In this document: in pieces, positions 8,825 to 17,225 of the stretch
Layout: each line of letters begins with the position of its first letter
Position numbering within the stretch: position 1 is the stretch's first letter
Assembly (NCBI GenBank): GCA_024698705.1
Contig: JAILQX010000018.1
Coordinates: 62,001 to 126,000, forward strand
DNA length: 64,000 bases
Source of the DNA: Lachnospiraceae bacterium
GTDB taxonomy: Bacteria > Bacillota > Clostridia > Lachnospirales > Lachnospiraceae
Reading direction: 5' to 3'
The notes under the pieces: model-generated
What the model was told of the DNA's origin: nothing
Database searches by the model: none
What the model saw: the letters and a program-made list of their open reading frames with translations, nothing else
Program-made: the position numbers and the translations under genes

Positions 8825-9859
8825 TCACCAATAACAAGCGTTCTCAACCTTTTTACCATTTACAATAGTTTCCGTTTTATCCGGTCTTACCCAGTATTCA
8901 TTTATTACTTTTTCTCTGAACGTTTTATAAACATGTTCAGTTTCCCATCTTTTACCGGTTATTCCAAATAACAGCTGAGTTGCTCCTGCTAAATGCACAG
9001 CTATCTTTCCTATTTTTTTTACTTCATCCGCAAGAAGATATCCATATGCTCCGCATCCAATGATAGCTACATCAAAATCAGTTTTTCTTATTTCTTCTTT
9101 CATCCATTCCAGTGCTTCAAACCATGTATCAAAACGTGGATCATGTTCACCGGCTAGTGTTTGAACAGCTTTGATGGTCTGCAATTCGAATTCCGGAAGG
9201 ATATCATCAGCATCATATATCCTGCTAAAAATCCTTTCTCTGTTCATCTCATACTGTTTTGCTATGGATGCAGAGAACGGATGTACCAGCAAGACTTTTT
9301 TCCCTTTTAGTTTACTCGTCCATGGTATATCCTTACTGCCTTTAAGGTACAGATTCCACGGTTCTATATTATCAAGCCGTGTAAGCATTGCCTGTGGCTG
9401 ATATATATGATATATATAATCAGCCATATATCTTCCCCACATCGCCTGAAGATCGATATTCTGACAGCTTTCCAATATCATTCTTACAAATTGTTCACCC
9501 ATATTAATATCATTTGGGAAAAAACCCGATAATTCGCACAGTCTGTTTGTAGCGTCTACCCTGTTATCATATTCGGGAATCCTATCATGACGAAGAAACT
9601 CATATACCATGTTCATTTCGGTCCCGCCCCATCTTCCAACCCAGAACGGTTCTTTTTTCTCTAGGGCTTCAGATATAATCCTGTTTGTATCATCTATGGA
9701 AAGTAATCTGTGCCCTGCTTCAAAAGATGGAAGTGGCCAATACTCGTGTCCAAGTATTTTTTCTGATAACTGATTCCTTCTGTATCTCAGATATCTTATT
9801 ATATAATTACGTCTTTCAAAGCGTCTCCACTTTTTGATATCTTTTTTATCTGTGTTCAT
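8825..9859 (-). CDS. Putative GT-D-fold-like glycosyltransferase
   Basis: A 344-residue soluble protein. PFWVGRWGGTEMN (about 71-83) resembles the N-terminal 'f.l.RlGdGE' motif of GT-D-fold glycosyltransferases (the DUF1792-like group), with Arg76 and Glu81 at the expected places. The second half has LKGKKVLLVHPFSASI and DVAIIGCGAYGYLLADEVKK, two Rossmann-like strands with a glycine-rich turn, then AVHLAGATQLLFGI. These also occur in that group. No membrane helix is present. It overlaps the next upstream gene by 14 nt and precedes the broken epimerase by 10 nt. The family assignment is from pattern memory; donor and acceptor are unknown. Confidence 0.6.
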   Translation of the reverse strand: MNTDKKDIKKWRRFERRNYIIRYLRYRRNQLSEKILGHEYWPLPSFEAGHRLLSIDDTNRIISEALEKKEPFWVGRWGGTEMNMVYEFLRHDRIPEYDNRVDATNRLCELSGFFPNDINMGEQFVRMILESCQNIDLQAMWGRYMADYIYHIYQPQAMLTRLDNIEPWNLYLKGSKDIPWTSKLKGKKVLLVHPFSASIAKQYEMNRERIFSRIYDADDILPEFELQTIKAVQTLAGEHDPRFDTWFEALEWMKEEIRKTDFDVAIIGCGAYGYLLADEVKKIGKIAVHLAGATQLLFGITGKRWETEHVYKTFREKVINEYWVRPDKTETIVNGKKVENACYW

Positions 9860-10808
9860 CCATATAAACCATTAGATCATCTGCAAGGATTTCACTTCTA
9901 TGTTGTGCGCCTTCCAATGTCAGATGAAAAACCGAATCATAGAAGTAATCCTGATCCATTATATAATCACCAAAATCAGAAATAATCAGGCAGTCGGTTT
10001 TTTTTGATATGTCTTCTCCATACTCAGAAAACATCTCTTCCGAATCCATGATCTTTGTTTTAACTATCGGGTATCCTGCAATTACCAAACTTGCTCCTCT
10101 GTCATCACAGTATTGTTTCCACTTTCTTATATCAGTTATAGTCTTATCGCTTATTATACCACATCTGCTTTCAACATTCGTAAAATCAAAAAAATCATTT
10201 TCAGGTATCCGTATCTCATTATCACCGTATTTATTAAAACCTTTATAAGAATAGTCCGCATGGCACTCTTCTATCGGTTCATTGCCTCTTCCGCTTATAT
10301 AATAAGATATAGAATTGAACATATAGTCCGGCATTCCTGATATGAGTCTCCATTTTTGTTCTAAACTCAGTTCCTGCCACATTTCTTTATGTCTTGATAA
10401 CATGATAAGTGTCAGATCTTTTTGTGAAACAACATCTTCCTGCCCATAATCAGTATAGCATATTACATATATATCTCCGGGATTCACATTAGCCATTGCA
10501 AGTCTTGTCTGTACATCGTTACCCAAGCCTCCGTGTAATCCCATATTTACAACAGGTTCATTCAATATCTGTTCCAGATATTCACTGTTTATTCCAAAGG
10601 CCAGATTCGAATCACCTATAAGTACGATTTTAGGCTCATTTATAGAACACAATCTATTATATTTGTCCCACATTGATTCGACATAGTTTGTAGTATACTG
10701 ATCAGGTATATATTTGTAAAATAGCCCTATACCGATAACCGCCAGAATTATCGGTATAAGTACGATCAATAATATATCTCTGTATAGTCTTTTCATATAC
10801 CGTTCCAA
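9846..10808 (-). CDS. Membrane-anchored SGNH-like acyltransferase partner of the MBOAT protein
   Basis: A 320-residue protein with one N-terminal membrane anchor (about 12-31) and an extracytoplasmic SGNH/GDSL-like domain. IVLIGDSNLAFGINSEYL (about 61-78) holds the nucleophile Ser67, NMGLHGGLGND is the following glycine block, and YDSVFHLTLEG near the C-terminus supplies the Asp/His pair. The start codon is immediately next to the stop of the MBOAT gene with no gap. The MBOAT + SGNH pairing is the known layout of AlgI/AlgJ/AlgX- and Dlt-type O-acylation systems, in which the membrane protein brings the acyl group across and the SGNH protein places it on the glycan. Confidence 0.75.
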   Translation of the reverse strand: MERYMKRLYRDILLIVLIPIILAVIGIGLFYKYIPDQYTTNYVESMWDKYNRLCSINEPKIVLIGDSNLAFGINSEYLEQILNEPVVNMGLHGGLGNDVQTRLAMANVNPGDIYVICYTDYGQEDVVSQKDLTLIMLSRHKEMWQELSLEQKWRLISGMPDYMFNSISYYISGRGNEPIEECHADYSYKGFNKYGDNEIRIPENDFFDFTNVESRCGIISDKTITDIRKWKQYCDDRGASLVIAGYPIVKTKIMDSEEMFSEYGEDISKKTDCLIISDFGDYIMDQDYFYDSVFHLTLEGAQHRSEILADDLMVYMDEHR

Positions 10809-12191
10809 TTAAAAATCAAAATATATATATTCTGTAGCCGCCTCTATTGGACAGAGCAAGAATATGGTAAACAATAATAACCCCATACTTATAATTCTGA
10901 ATGTTCCTGATTTTTTGATTATCCGTTCTGATATTGCATTTTTGTTGTCAAAATAATCATATATGAATATCGCCCCTATTATGATTACAAGTCTTATAAA
11001 TGTCATAGCATCAATATGCAATAATTGCTGTGTTTCCATTACATATTGTATTGGATTATTTATCCCGTTCAGAAAATGTGTAAAGAAGTATACTATCTCG
11101 CGTAATGTGGGAAGCCTAAATATTACCCACGAAAAATTAATAAACCCGAAGGTAAATACCCATTTTACTATCTCTATGAGGTTATTATCTGTTTCTCTTT
11201 TTGCAGCCCTCTTTTCAATCACCTGAACTATGCCATGCGCGAGTCCCCATATTATAAAGTTTAGTGTGGCTCCATGCCACATACCACTAACAAGGAATGT
11301 AATAATCAGATTAACGTTCTGTCTGATCTTCCCTTTTCTATTTCCGCCTAAAGGTATATATACGTAGTCTCTCAGCCACGTTGATAAGGAAACATGCCAT
11401 CTTTTCCAAAACTCTCCAACCGATCCGGATATGTAAGGACTCTTAAAATTCTCATTAAGATCAATACCCAACAATTTGGCAGCTCCTATTGCCATGTCCG
11501 AATAACCGGAAAAATCGCAATAAATTTGCATAGTATATAGCAAACTTACAAATAAGAGCGTAAAACCTTTATACCGTTCAACAGAGCCATAAATCCATGA
11601 TGTGTAAAAATTCAAATGTCCTGATACTATTATCTTTTTAAACAATCCCCATATGAACAACCATAATCCCTTAGACGCCTTTTCATAGTCAAACGCCTGT
11701 CTCCGAATCAATTGAGGATGTAAATCACCATATCTGTCAATCGGCCCGGATGAAAAAGACGGAAAAAACAAGATATAACAGATATGATCTGCAAAAGAAG
11801 AAACAGTTATCTTCTTTTTATACAAATCCACCAAATAACTTATACATCTGAAGATATAAAAAGACATTCCAATAGGTATTACTAAATTGAGGTTATCAGA
11901 AAAAAGAGAATTGTATTTAACGAATCCCAACAACACCACCATAATTATAATGGTTGCGCCCAACCGTATTTTCTTTTTTGAGACTATTTCACTCTTAACT
12001 ATACCTTTTGCACCCAAATAAGATATCAATGAAATCATCAATGCATATATCAGGCATCTGATCCCAAAAGAACTTGCAAAAAGAATATTTGAAAATATTA
12101 AAATGTATTTTGAATATTTACTTGGACAATTCCAATATATCAAAAGCAAAAGTAGAAAAGCCCCAACAAAAACAAATGAATTAAAATACAT
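10809..12191 (-). CDS. MBOAT-family O-acyltransferase (AlgI/DltB-like)
   Basis: A 460-residue polytopic protein with about 10-11 hydrophobic segments. Family motifs are clear: QIYCDFSGYSDMAIG (about 222-236), FWKRWHVSLSTWLRDYVYIP (about 261-280) and SGMWHGATLNFIIWG (about 302-316) with the essential His306. These enzymes take an acyl group from a cytoplasmic thioester and pass it through the membrane to a glycan or SGNH partner. The gene follows the FkbM methyltransferase by 11 nt and abuts the SGNH gene. The most likely role is O-acetylation of the polysaccharide made by this locus. It differs from the second MBOAT at 42-43.7 kb, which has a carrier protein beside it. Confidence 0.92.
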   Translation of the reverse strand: MYFNSFVFVGAFLLLLLIYWNCPSKYSKYILIFSNILFASSFGIRCLIYALMISLISYLGAKGIVKSEIVSKKKIRLGATIIIMVVLLGFVKYNSLFSDNLNLVIPIGMSFYIFRCISYLVDLYKKKITVSSFADHICYILFFPSFSSGPIDRYGDLHPQLIRRQAFDYEKASKGLWLFIWGLFKKIIVSGHLNFYTSWIYGSVERYKGFTLLFVSLLYTMQIYCDFSGYSDMAIGAAKLLGIDLNENFKSPYISGSVGEFWKRWHVSLSTWLRDYVYIPLGGNRKGKIRQNVNLIITFLVSGMWHGATLNFIIWGLAHGIVQVIEKRAAKRETDNNLIEIVKWVFTFGFINFSWVIFRLPTLREIVYFFTHFLNGINNPIQYVMETQQLLHIDAMTFIRLVIIIGAIFIYDYFDNKNAISERIIKKSGTFRIISMGLLLFTIFLLCPIEAATEYIYFDF

Positions 12192-12202
12192 ACCGTATCA
12201 TT

Positions 12203-13126
12203 TCACCTTATACGTTTTTTTGCTCTGATCACACCATGTCTAAGATATGGCGGTTCCGCTTCTTCCCATTGATGCATCAGATATCCTTCTGTGACTGAAA
12301 CATCATAATCCTTCAAGTACTCCCTTACAACTTTTTCATCATTTTTGTTATGATACACTGTAATTGCTAAAGATATATTATCTCTTGTTCTGAGTAATTC
12401 TTTTGCGCCTTCCAATACTTTGTATTCAAATCCTTCAAGGTCCATTTTAATAAAAGAAACATCTTTTTCATTAAAATATGTATCCAAAGATACTTTGTCC
12501 TCTTCATCATGGTCATCTAAAAAAATCTTCTCAATTACTGCCTTACCTTTATATGGCTCGAATGTTGCCTTTAATGCCTCTATCCAATCCTCATCATATT
12601 CGAACAGATATACTTTATCTGCATTTTCTATATTATCCAGAGCAAAAACACCTTCAGCCGCCCCACAATCCGCTATTATCTCTCCTTTTTTTACTTCAAA
12701 CCCGTTTCCTAGATATTTGTGAGGAGATTCTTCCGTCTGCTCATACGCGAGGTACGAATAATAATCAAGAACCTTATCAACCGAGTTTAGTTTTTTCTCC
12801 ATATAGAGTTTTTTGTTATTCCTGATGATAAAAAACATATTCTTTTCATTATCGTATTCTACATGCGTTTCAACTCGTATTCTATCAACAATTCTTTTGA
12901 CTTTTTCTGTGTCAATTGACATAAGGTACGGTAATTGTTTTTTTAGATACGAGATTTCTTTATCATAGCCTTCTTCTTGTTCTAAATAGCGGATTATCTT
13001 ATTTTTTCTGTAAATTAAATAATTTTTATACAAAAGCTCATTAACATCCTTATCCTGTTTTCCATTCCTTTTATAAAACAAATAATTACTGATAAGCATT
13101 AATATATTTCGTATTAGTTCTCTCAT
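12203..13126 (-). CDS. FkbM-family methyltransferase
   Basis: A 307-residue SAM-dependent methyltransferase. The SAM motif is IIADCGAAEGVFAL (about 150-163), followed by KVYLFEYDEDW, and the FkbM hallmark FIKMDLEGFEYKVLEGA appears near 229-245, ending with ITVYHNKND. FkbM enzymes commonly O-methylate sugars in glycan loci. The N-terminal 80 residues are extra and rich in K, Y and E, as in other capsule-locus members. It overlaps the ABC exporter gene by 4 nt and leads into the MBOAT gene. Its acceptor is unknown. Confidence 0.88.
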   Translation of the reverse strand: MRELIRNILMLISNYLFYKRNGKQDKDVNELLYKNYLIYRKNKIIRYLEQEEGYDKEISYLKKQLPYLMSIDTEKVKRIVDRIRVETHVEYDNEKNMFFIIRNNKKLYMEKKLNSVDKVLDYYSYLAYEQTEESPHKYLGNGFEVKKGEIIADCGAAEGVFALDNIENADKVYLFEYDEDWIEALKATFEPYKGKAVIEKIFLDDHDEEDKVSLDTYFNEKDVSFIKMDLEGFEYKVLEGAKELLRTRDNISLAITVYHNKNDEKVVREYLKDYDVSVTEGYLMHQWEEAEPPYLRHGVIRAKKRIR

Positions 13127-14904
13127 CGTATATCTCCTGTAATGGTTACCTTATCCACTGCCACCACATTTCCGTTTTCCACTTTGTATACTTTATTGCA
13201 GTTCTCAATGGTTGTTAGTCTGTGGGCAACTATTATAATTGTTTTTTCTCCTTTAAGCACATTAAGAGAATCTATTATTTCACTTTCGGTTTCGTTGTCC
13301 AGTGCAGCTGTTGCTTCATCCAGGATTATTATATCCGGGTTTTCGTAAAGTACTCTTGCGATAGCAATTCTCTGCTTTTGACCTCCTGATAATCTCGTTC
13401 CATTCTCTCCCAAAATAGTGTTAATTCCGTTAGGAAGATTACTTACAAACTTTGATACTCTCGATTTATCTAATGCACGTTGCAGTTTTTCTTCATCTGC
13501 TTCACTTTCCGGAATCCCAAATAAAACGTTATTCTTGACAGTATCATCCATTATAAATACATTTTGAGGAACATACCCCACATACTTTTCCCAATGGGTA
13601 TTTTTATCATAAATATCTTTTCCATCAATAGTAACCATTCCGATCTGGGGTTTATATAATCCGAGTATAATATCAACAAGTGTGGTTTTTCCGGCTCCTG
13701 ACTCTCCTACAATTCCGACAGTATCTCCTTTTTCTATTTTCAAAGACACATTATCCAATACATTTGGTTGGCCTTCCTCATACTTCCAACTCACATTACT
13801 TAATTCTATGCTATCATCAATGTGGTATTCTAATTCCTTTTGATCATCTTCACCGAAATCTATCTCTTTCAATTCGCCATTCGTGATGATTTCATAGGCA
13901 TTTTCAAGATAAGGTCTGTGAAATATAAGCGAATTAACTGAATTAGATATTGACGAAGTTGACGGTAGAATTCTTAATGCTGCAACTGCCAATGCGCTGA
14001 ATTGTGCCATGATCATACCGGGATCATCAACTGAAAAATATAAAACAACAACCAGTATTACCATTCCCGTAATAAAAGATAATTCTGTCAATCTGCTAGG
14101 ATACAATAATAATGAAAGGAACCTTGTGTTCCAATTAACCGCTTCATCCACCTGTTTTGCAAACTTATTAAAAAACATTTTTTGTCTTTTCAAAACAAGG
14201 ATTTCTTTTATTCCTCCCATCATTTCTATAACGACATTGGTCTTACCTATATAATATTTTCTGGTTTTTGACCCACATACACTTATTTTTTTTCTGAGGG
14301 TTTGTATCATAGTTAGAGTAATGACCGCCGCCATGATCAATATCCAAATCGCCATTATCGGATTTATGATCAACAACGCTACACCAATCATCCCGCATGT
14401 CAAAAACTCATTGATCAATGAACAAAAACTTCCTACACAAGTGGACACTGCAGACGTATCTGACGAGACTCCTTTTTCTATTTCAGCAGTATTGCTATGT
14501 AAAAAGAACTTATAGTTTTTATTGATATACATATAAAACATCTTATGAGAAAGATTTCTTTCCAGTCCACTCTGAAATTTATATTTATATACACCAAATG
14601 CTATGATAAAAATGTTTTTTACTGCAAATACAATTACCACTCCAATAGCAACTGCTATTACCATGTTTTTTTCAGTGGTTATACCAAGGAAATCCAGGAT
14701 ATTCTTGACAATCTTATACTCCATTACCTTACTTGGTTGTAAGAGCGTAATAATAAAAGGTAACATCGCACTTACACCTAGTGTCTCCAAAAATGCAGCA
14801 ACAAAAGATAAAGCTATTATTGTAGCAAGTATCAGTTTATCTTTTAACACCAACATTGTATTTAGTTGTTTAAACATCCTAAAAAAAGTTTTTATATTTT
14901 CCAT
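13123..14904 (-). CDS. ABC exporter, fused permease-ATPase half-transporter (MsbA/PglK type)
   Basis: A 593-residue type IV ABC half-transporter that probably works as a homodimer. About six transmembrane helices fill residues 1-320. The ATPase follows, with Walker A GESGAGKTT (about 400-408), the signature LSGGQKQRIAIARVL, Walker B DIIILDEATAALD and the H-loop IIVAHRL. In glycan loci such proteins flip polyprenyl-linked oligosaccharides (PglK) or lipids. It is the first of three paralogues in the window; no Wzx flippase is seen, so one or more of these may do that job. It follows the FkbM gene with a 4-nt overlap. Confidence 0.9.
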   Translation of the reverse strand: MENIKTFFRMFKQLNTMLVLKDKLILATIIALSFVAAFLETLGVSAMLPFIITLLQPSKVMEYKIVKNILDFLGITTEKNMVIAVAIGVVIVFAVKNIFIIAFGVYKYKFQSGLERNLSHKMFYMYINKNYKFFLHSNTAEIEKGVSSDTSAVSTCVGSFCSLINEFLTCGMIGVALLIINPIMAIWILIMAAVITLTMIQTLRKKISVCGSKTRKYYIGKTNVVIEMMGGIKEILVLKRQKMFFNKFAKQVDEAVNWNTRFLSLLLYPSRLTELSFITGMVILVVVLYFSVDDPGMIMAQFSALAVAALRILPSTSSISNSVNSLIFHRPYLENAYEIITNGELKEIDFGEDDQKELEYHIDDSIELSNVSWKYEEGQPNVLDNVSLKIEKGDTVGIVGESGAGKTTLVDIILGLYKPQIGMVTIDGKDIYDKNTHWEKYVGYVPQNVFIMDDTVKNNVLFGIPESEADEEKLQRALDKSRVSKFVSNLPNGINTILGENGTRLSGGQKQRIAIARVLYENPDIIILDEATAALDNETESEIIDSLNVLKGEKTIIIVAHRLTTIENCNKVYKVENGNVVAVDKVTITGDIR

Positions 14905-15033
14905 TTATTCCGCTCTGGCTGATTGTCTCAGGCCATAAGTATTAAACAGACGTCCAATAGAGACCAACAATTCATAACTTCTACAGAAACTCTCCGCCAA
15001 TTCTCCACTATCCACAATTACCAAATCCTTCAT
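14905..15033 (-). CDS. Small ORF, 42 residues, in frame after the epimerase stop
   Basis: ATG at 15033, three codons past the TGA of the 304-residue epimerase and in the same frame; it ends one base before the ABC exporter start. The sequence (MKDLVIVDSGELAESF...) has no family I recognise and no good ribosome site. It could be the lost tail of a longer epimerase-like protein, a coupled small protein, or noise. I list it because it fills an otherwise unexplained 138-bp gap. Confidence 0.2.
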   Translation of the reverse strand: MKDLVIVDSGELAESFCRSYELLVSIGRLFNTYGLRQSARAE

Positions 15034-15042
15034 TTCAGATTC

Positions 15043-15957
15043 TCATACGATCAACGCATAAATCCCTGTATCAAAAGCAGTCATCTTGTTTCCCGTCTTT
15101 ACAACGCTCTCCTTATCCACGCACAAACACATCACCTGCTTATCCCCATAAGGAATATCGCCCAGTCCGAGCCTTGCTGTACAGCCGGTGGCTTCATACA
15201 TGTCTTTTATGTATTCTTTGAGAGGTCTGGCTTCTCCACTGCCCAGACAATATATTTTACCATTTTCACCCTGTTCTGCCAAATACAGCATCATATCTGC
15301 AGCATCCTCGCTGTAAAGGTAGTCCCAAAGCTGGTCGCCAGCTGTAAAATGCGTCTCTTCATTGGCCAGCATCTTCTTAAGTGTGGACATGACCATTGTA
15401 TACTCACCGTCATACGGTCCGTATACGCTGAGTATTCTGGTCCAGATATGCTTCAACCCCAGCTGTTCGCATCGGATCCTTGTCATCTGTCCTGCTGCCA
15501 GTTTAGCTATTCCATAGCCGTTTTCGGGAAATGCCGGTGTATCGGGTCTGAGCGGCTTATCCACTCTTCCGTATTCAGCCTGTGAACCTGCCCCAATAAA
15601 TATCTTACAACCCAGTCTGTTCGCCAACTCCACTGCATCCAGGGCATATCTGATATTGTCTGACTGCAGATCCATGTCGTTTCTGGTATCACCAAATGTC
15701 CCGTTCCACGCCAAATGTATAAAAAGGTCATATTTGTTGCCGGATTCAGATAACTCCTTGCACGCCTCTTCCTCAAACGAAGCATAATCCGCCAGATCCA
15801 GTTCAAGTACCTTCACGTACTCATTTGCCGGGATCTGTGCTATGCGCTTGGAGCCCTTGTGGCAGATAGCAAGCACATTCACTTTCTGTTCTATGCACTT
15901 TTTTATAAGTGCCATACCTATGGCACCGGTCGGACCGGTTATGACTGCACCTTTCAA
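15043..15957 (-). CDS. NAD-dependent epimerase/dehydratase
   Basis: A 304-residue extended SDR that acts on a nucleotide sugar. The cofactor loop is VITGPTGAIGMALI (about 5-18), HLAWNGTFGDTRND is the substrate segment, and GSQAEYG...NGYGIAKLAAGQ carries the Y-x3-K pair. RILSVYGPYDGEYTMV and DYLYSEDAADMMLYLAE are further family segments. The start is TTG at 15957 with AGGG 8 nt upstream; no ATG fits. The C-terminus (FDTGIYALIV) is short and differs from the usual '...IEW' end. The first 16-17 codons are repeated at 21680-21732, marking the edge of a duplicative insertion. The enzyme could reduce or epimerise the sugar made by the neighbouring ThDP enzymes. Confidence 0.82.
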   Translation of the reverse strand: MKGAVITGPTGAIGMALIKKCIEQKVNVLAICHKGSKRIAQIPANEYVKVLELDLADYASFEEEACKELSESGNKYDLFIHLAWNGTFGDTRNDMDLQSDNIRYALDAVELANRLGCKIFIGAGSQAEYGRVDKPLRPDTPAFPENGYGIAKLAAGQMTRIRCEQLGLKHIWTRILSVYGPYDGEYTMVMSTLKKMLANEETHFTAGDQLWDYLYSEDAADMMLYLAEQGENGKIYCLGSGEARPLKEYIKDMYEATGCTARLGLGDIPYGDKQVMCLCVDKESVVKTGNKMTAFDTGIYALIV

Positions 15958-16462
15958 ACTAAACCCTCACATTCATTGATAATGCGTCCGCATTAGTTTC
16001 AATCTCTGATCTTGTTGCTCTCGTATTCTTCCCTGCTTAGGAAAGGACACATATCATCCGGCTCAGGCGATACTATTCTTCCGTCCGGAAGGACTTTAGA
16101 AGACAACTTCGGTTCAAAGTTCTGCTTTTCATCGACAAACACTTCGCACATGCAAGGTCCTTCCGAATCAAGCAGTTCAGTTATAACCTTCCCGATATCT
16201 TCCTCTTTGTCTATCTTTACATACGGTATGTCAAATGCATAAGCAACTTTACCAAAATCCGGGATGCTCACACCATTGCCGTCGCATACACCCAAAGCTG
16301 CCGGGAATCCGTAACCCATGGCTGCACAGCCCGAATTGGTAAATAATCTCTGTCCCTGCTTTATTTCGGAAGCCTGGAACGTGATAACACACGTTCTTCC
16401 ATTGCCACAGATAACAGCGTCATCACTGTCAAGCATTTTCGAATACTCTTTTATAAACACAT
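15905..16462. repeat. Direct repeat, left copy (558 bp, with a 189-bp internal deletion)
   Basis: Nearly identical to 21680-22426 in the same orientation, apart from scattered substitutions and one 189-bp deletion that arose between short repeats of the form CGCAT(A/G)CACC. It covers the first codons of the epimerase gene and the 3' end of a ThDP enzyme gene. Together with the right copy it brackets a 5.2-kb, five-gene cassette. Confidence 0.92.
15999..16460 (-). pseudogene. Remnant of a ThDP-dependent enzyme gene (3' end only, internally deleted)
   Basis: The frame gives 153 residues that match the last 216 residues of the intact 632-residue enzyme (21774-23672) except for a clean in-frame loss of 63 codons. 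The lost segment contains GDGSFMMNIQE and MNNNGYHS, the Mg-ThDP-binding GDG...NN motif, so this piece cannot bind cofactor and is very unlikely to be an enzyme. The apparent start is a GTG without a ribosome site. The frame is continuous with the SDR gene upstream through a TAG at 16479-16481. A few residues have drifted (for instance GGACV to GRTCV), as expected for a relic. Confidence 0.9.
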
Positions 16463-16478
16463 TTGACTTTGCTATTTT

Positions 16479-17219
16479 CTAATTAAGGCTCACACCACCA
16501 TCAACCGGGATTACCGCCCCTGTGATGTAGCTTGCTTCTGATGAAGCCAGAAAATACACCACCTTAGCAATATCAGAAGGTGCACCAATATAACCTATAG
16601 GAACCCTTTTTGCATATTCATCCCTGTTCCGATTTCCCAAAATATCTGTATCTATTATACCCGGACACACACAATTTACTCTAACACCTTCAGAAGCATA
16701 GTTTAAAGCCATTTGTCTGCTGAATTGTATCAATGCAGCTTTTGATGCGCTGTATGCATAGGATCTTCCTGCCACATAACTATGCATTCCGGCAACAGAA
16801 CCTATATTTATAATCGTTCCTTTAACATTAAAAACCAGTTCTTTTAAATGGCTGATAACCATATATGCTGCTTTTATATTGACATCAAAAGTTTTTTCCC
16901 ACTCTTCTTTCGGAAGTCTTTCCAATTCCTTTGACTCAAGCATAATTCCGGCATTGTTCACCAAAACATCAATTTTCCCATATCGATCAGCCAATATATC
17001 ATACACGTTTGTCAATTGCTCTTCTGAAGTGACATCTGTCTTTATAAATTCTGCCTGCGGCCCCAACCCCAGAATCTTTTCTTTAACACAGTTTCCTTTA
17101 TGTTCATTTCTTCCAAGCAAAACAACCACAGAATTCTTATCTGCAAATTCCAGTGAAATTGCCTCACCTATTCCTGCTGTTGCACCTGTAACAACTATTA
17201 CTCTTTTGTCTGTATACAT
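16479..17219 (-). CDS. Short-chain dehydrogenase/reductase (FabG-like)
   Basis: A 246-residue classical SDR, the usual length. It has VVTGATAGIGEAISLEF (about 9-25) for NAD(P) binding, NNAGIM near 90, the serine of NIGSVAG and the catalytic SYAYSASKAALIQ (Y-x3-K) near 155. The C-terminus YITGAVIPVDGGVSLN is typical. It reduces a keto or oxidises a hydroxy group on a small substrate. It lies 6 nt downstream of the AHAS-like gene and is the last gene of the inserted cassette, so it may reduce the ketone created by ThDP-enzyme chemistry. That role is inferred from position. Confidence 0.87.
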   Translation of the reverse strand: MYTDKRVIVVTGATAGIGEAISLEFADKNSVVVLLGRNEHKGNCVKEKILGLGPQAEFIKTDVTSEEQLTNVYDILADRYGKIDVLVNNAGIMLESKELERLPKEEWEKTFDVNIKAAYMVISHLKELVFNVKGTIINIGSVAGMHSYVAGRSYAYSASKAALIQFSRQMALNYASEGVRVNCVCPGIIDTDILGNRNRDEYAKRVPIGYIGAPSDIAKVVYFLASSEASYITGAVIPVDGGVSLN

Positions 17220-17225
17220 ATATTC

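Noticed and set aside
14923-15585. A 220-codon plus-strand frame
   Set aside because: It is antisense to the NAD-dependent epimerase, which has complete cofactor and catalytic motifs.
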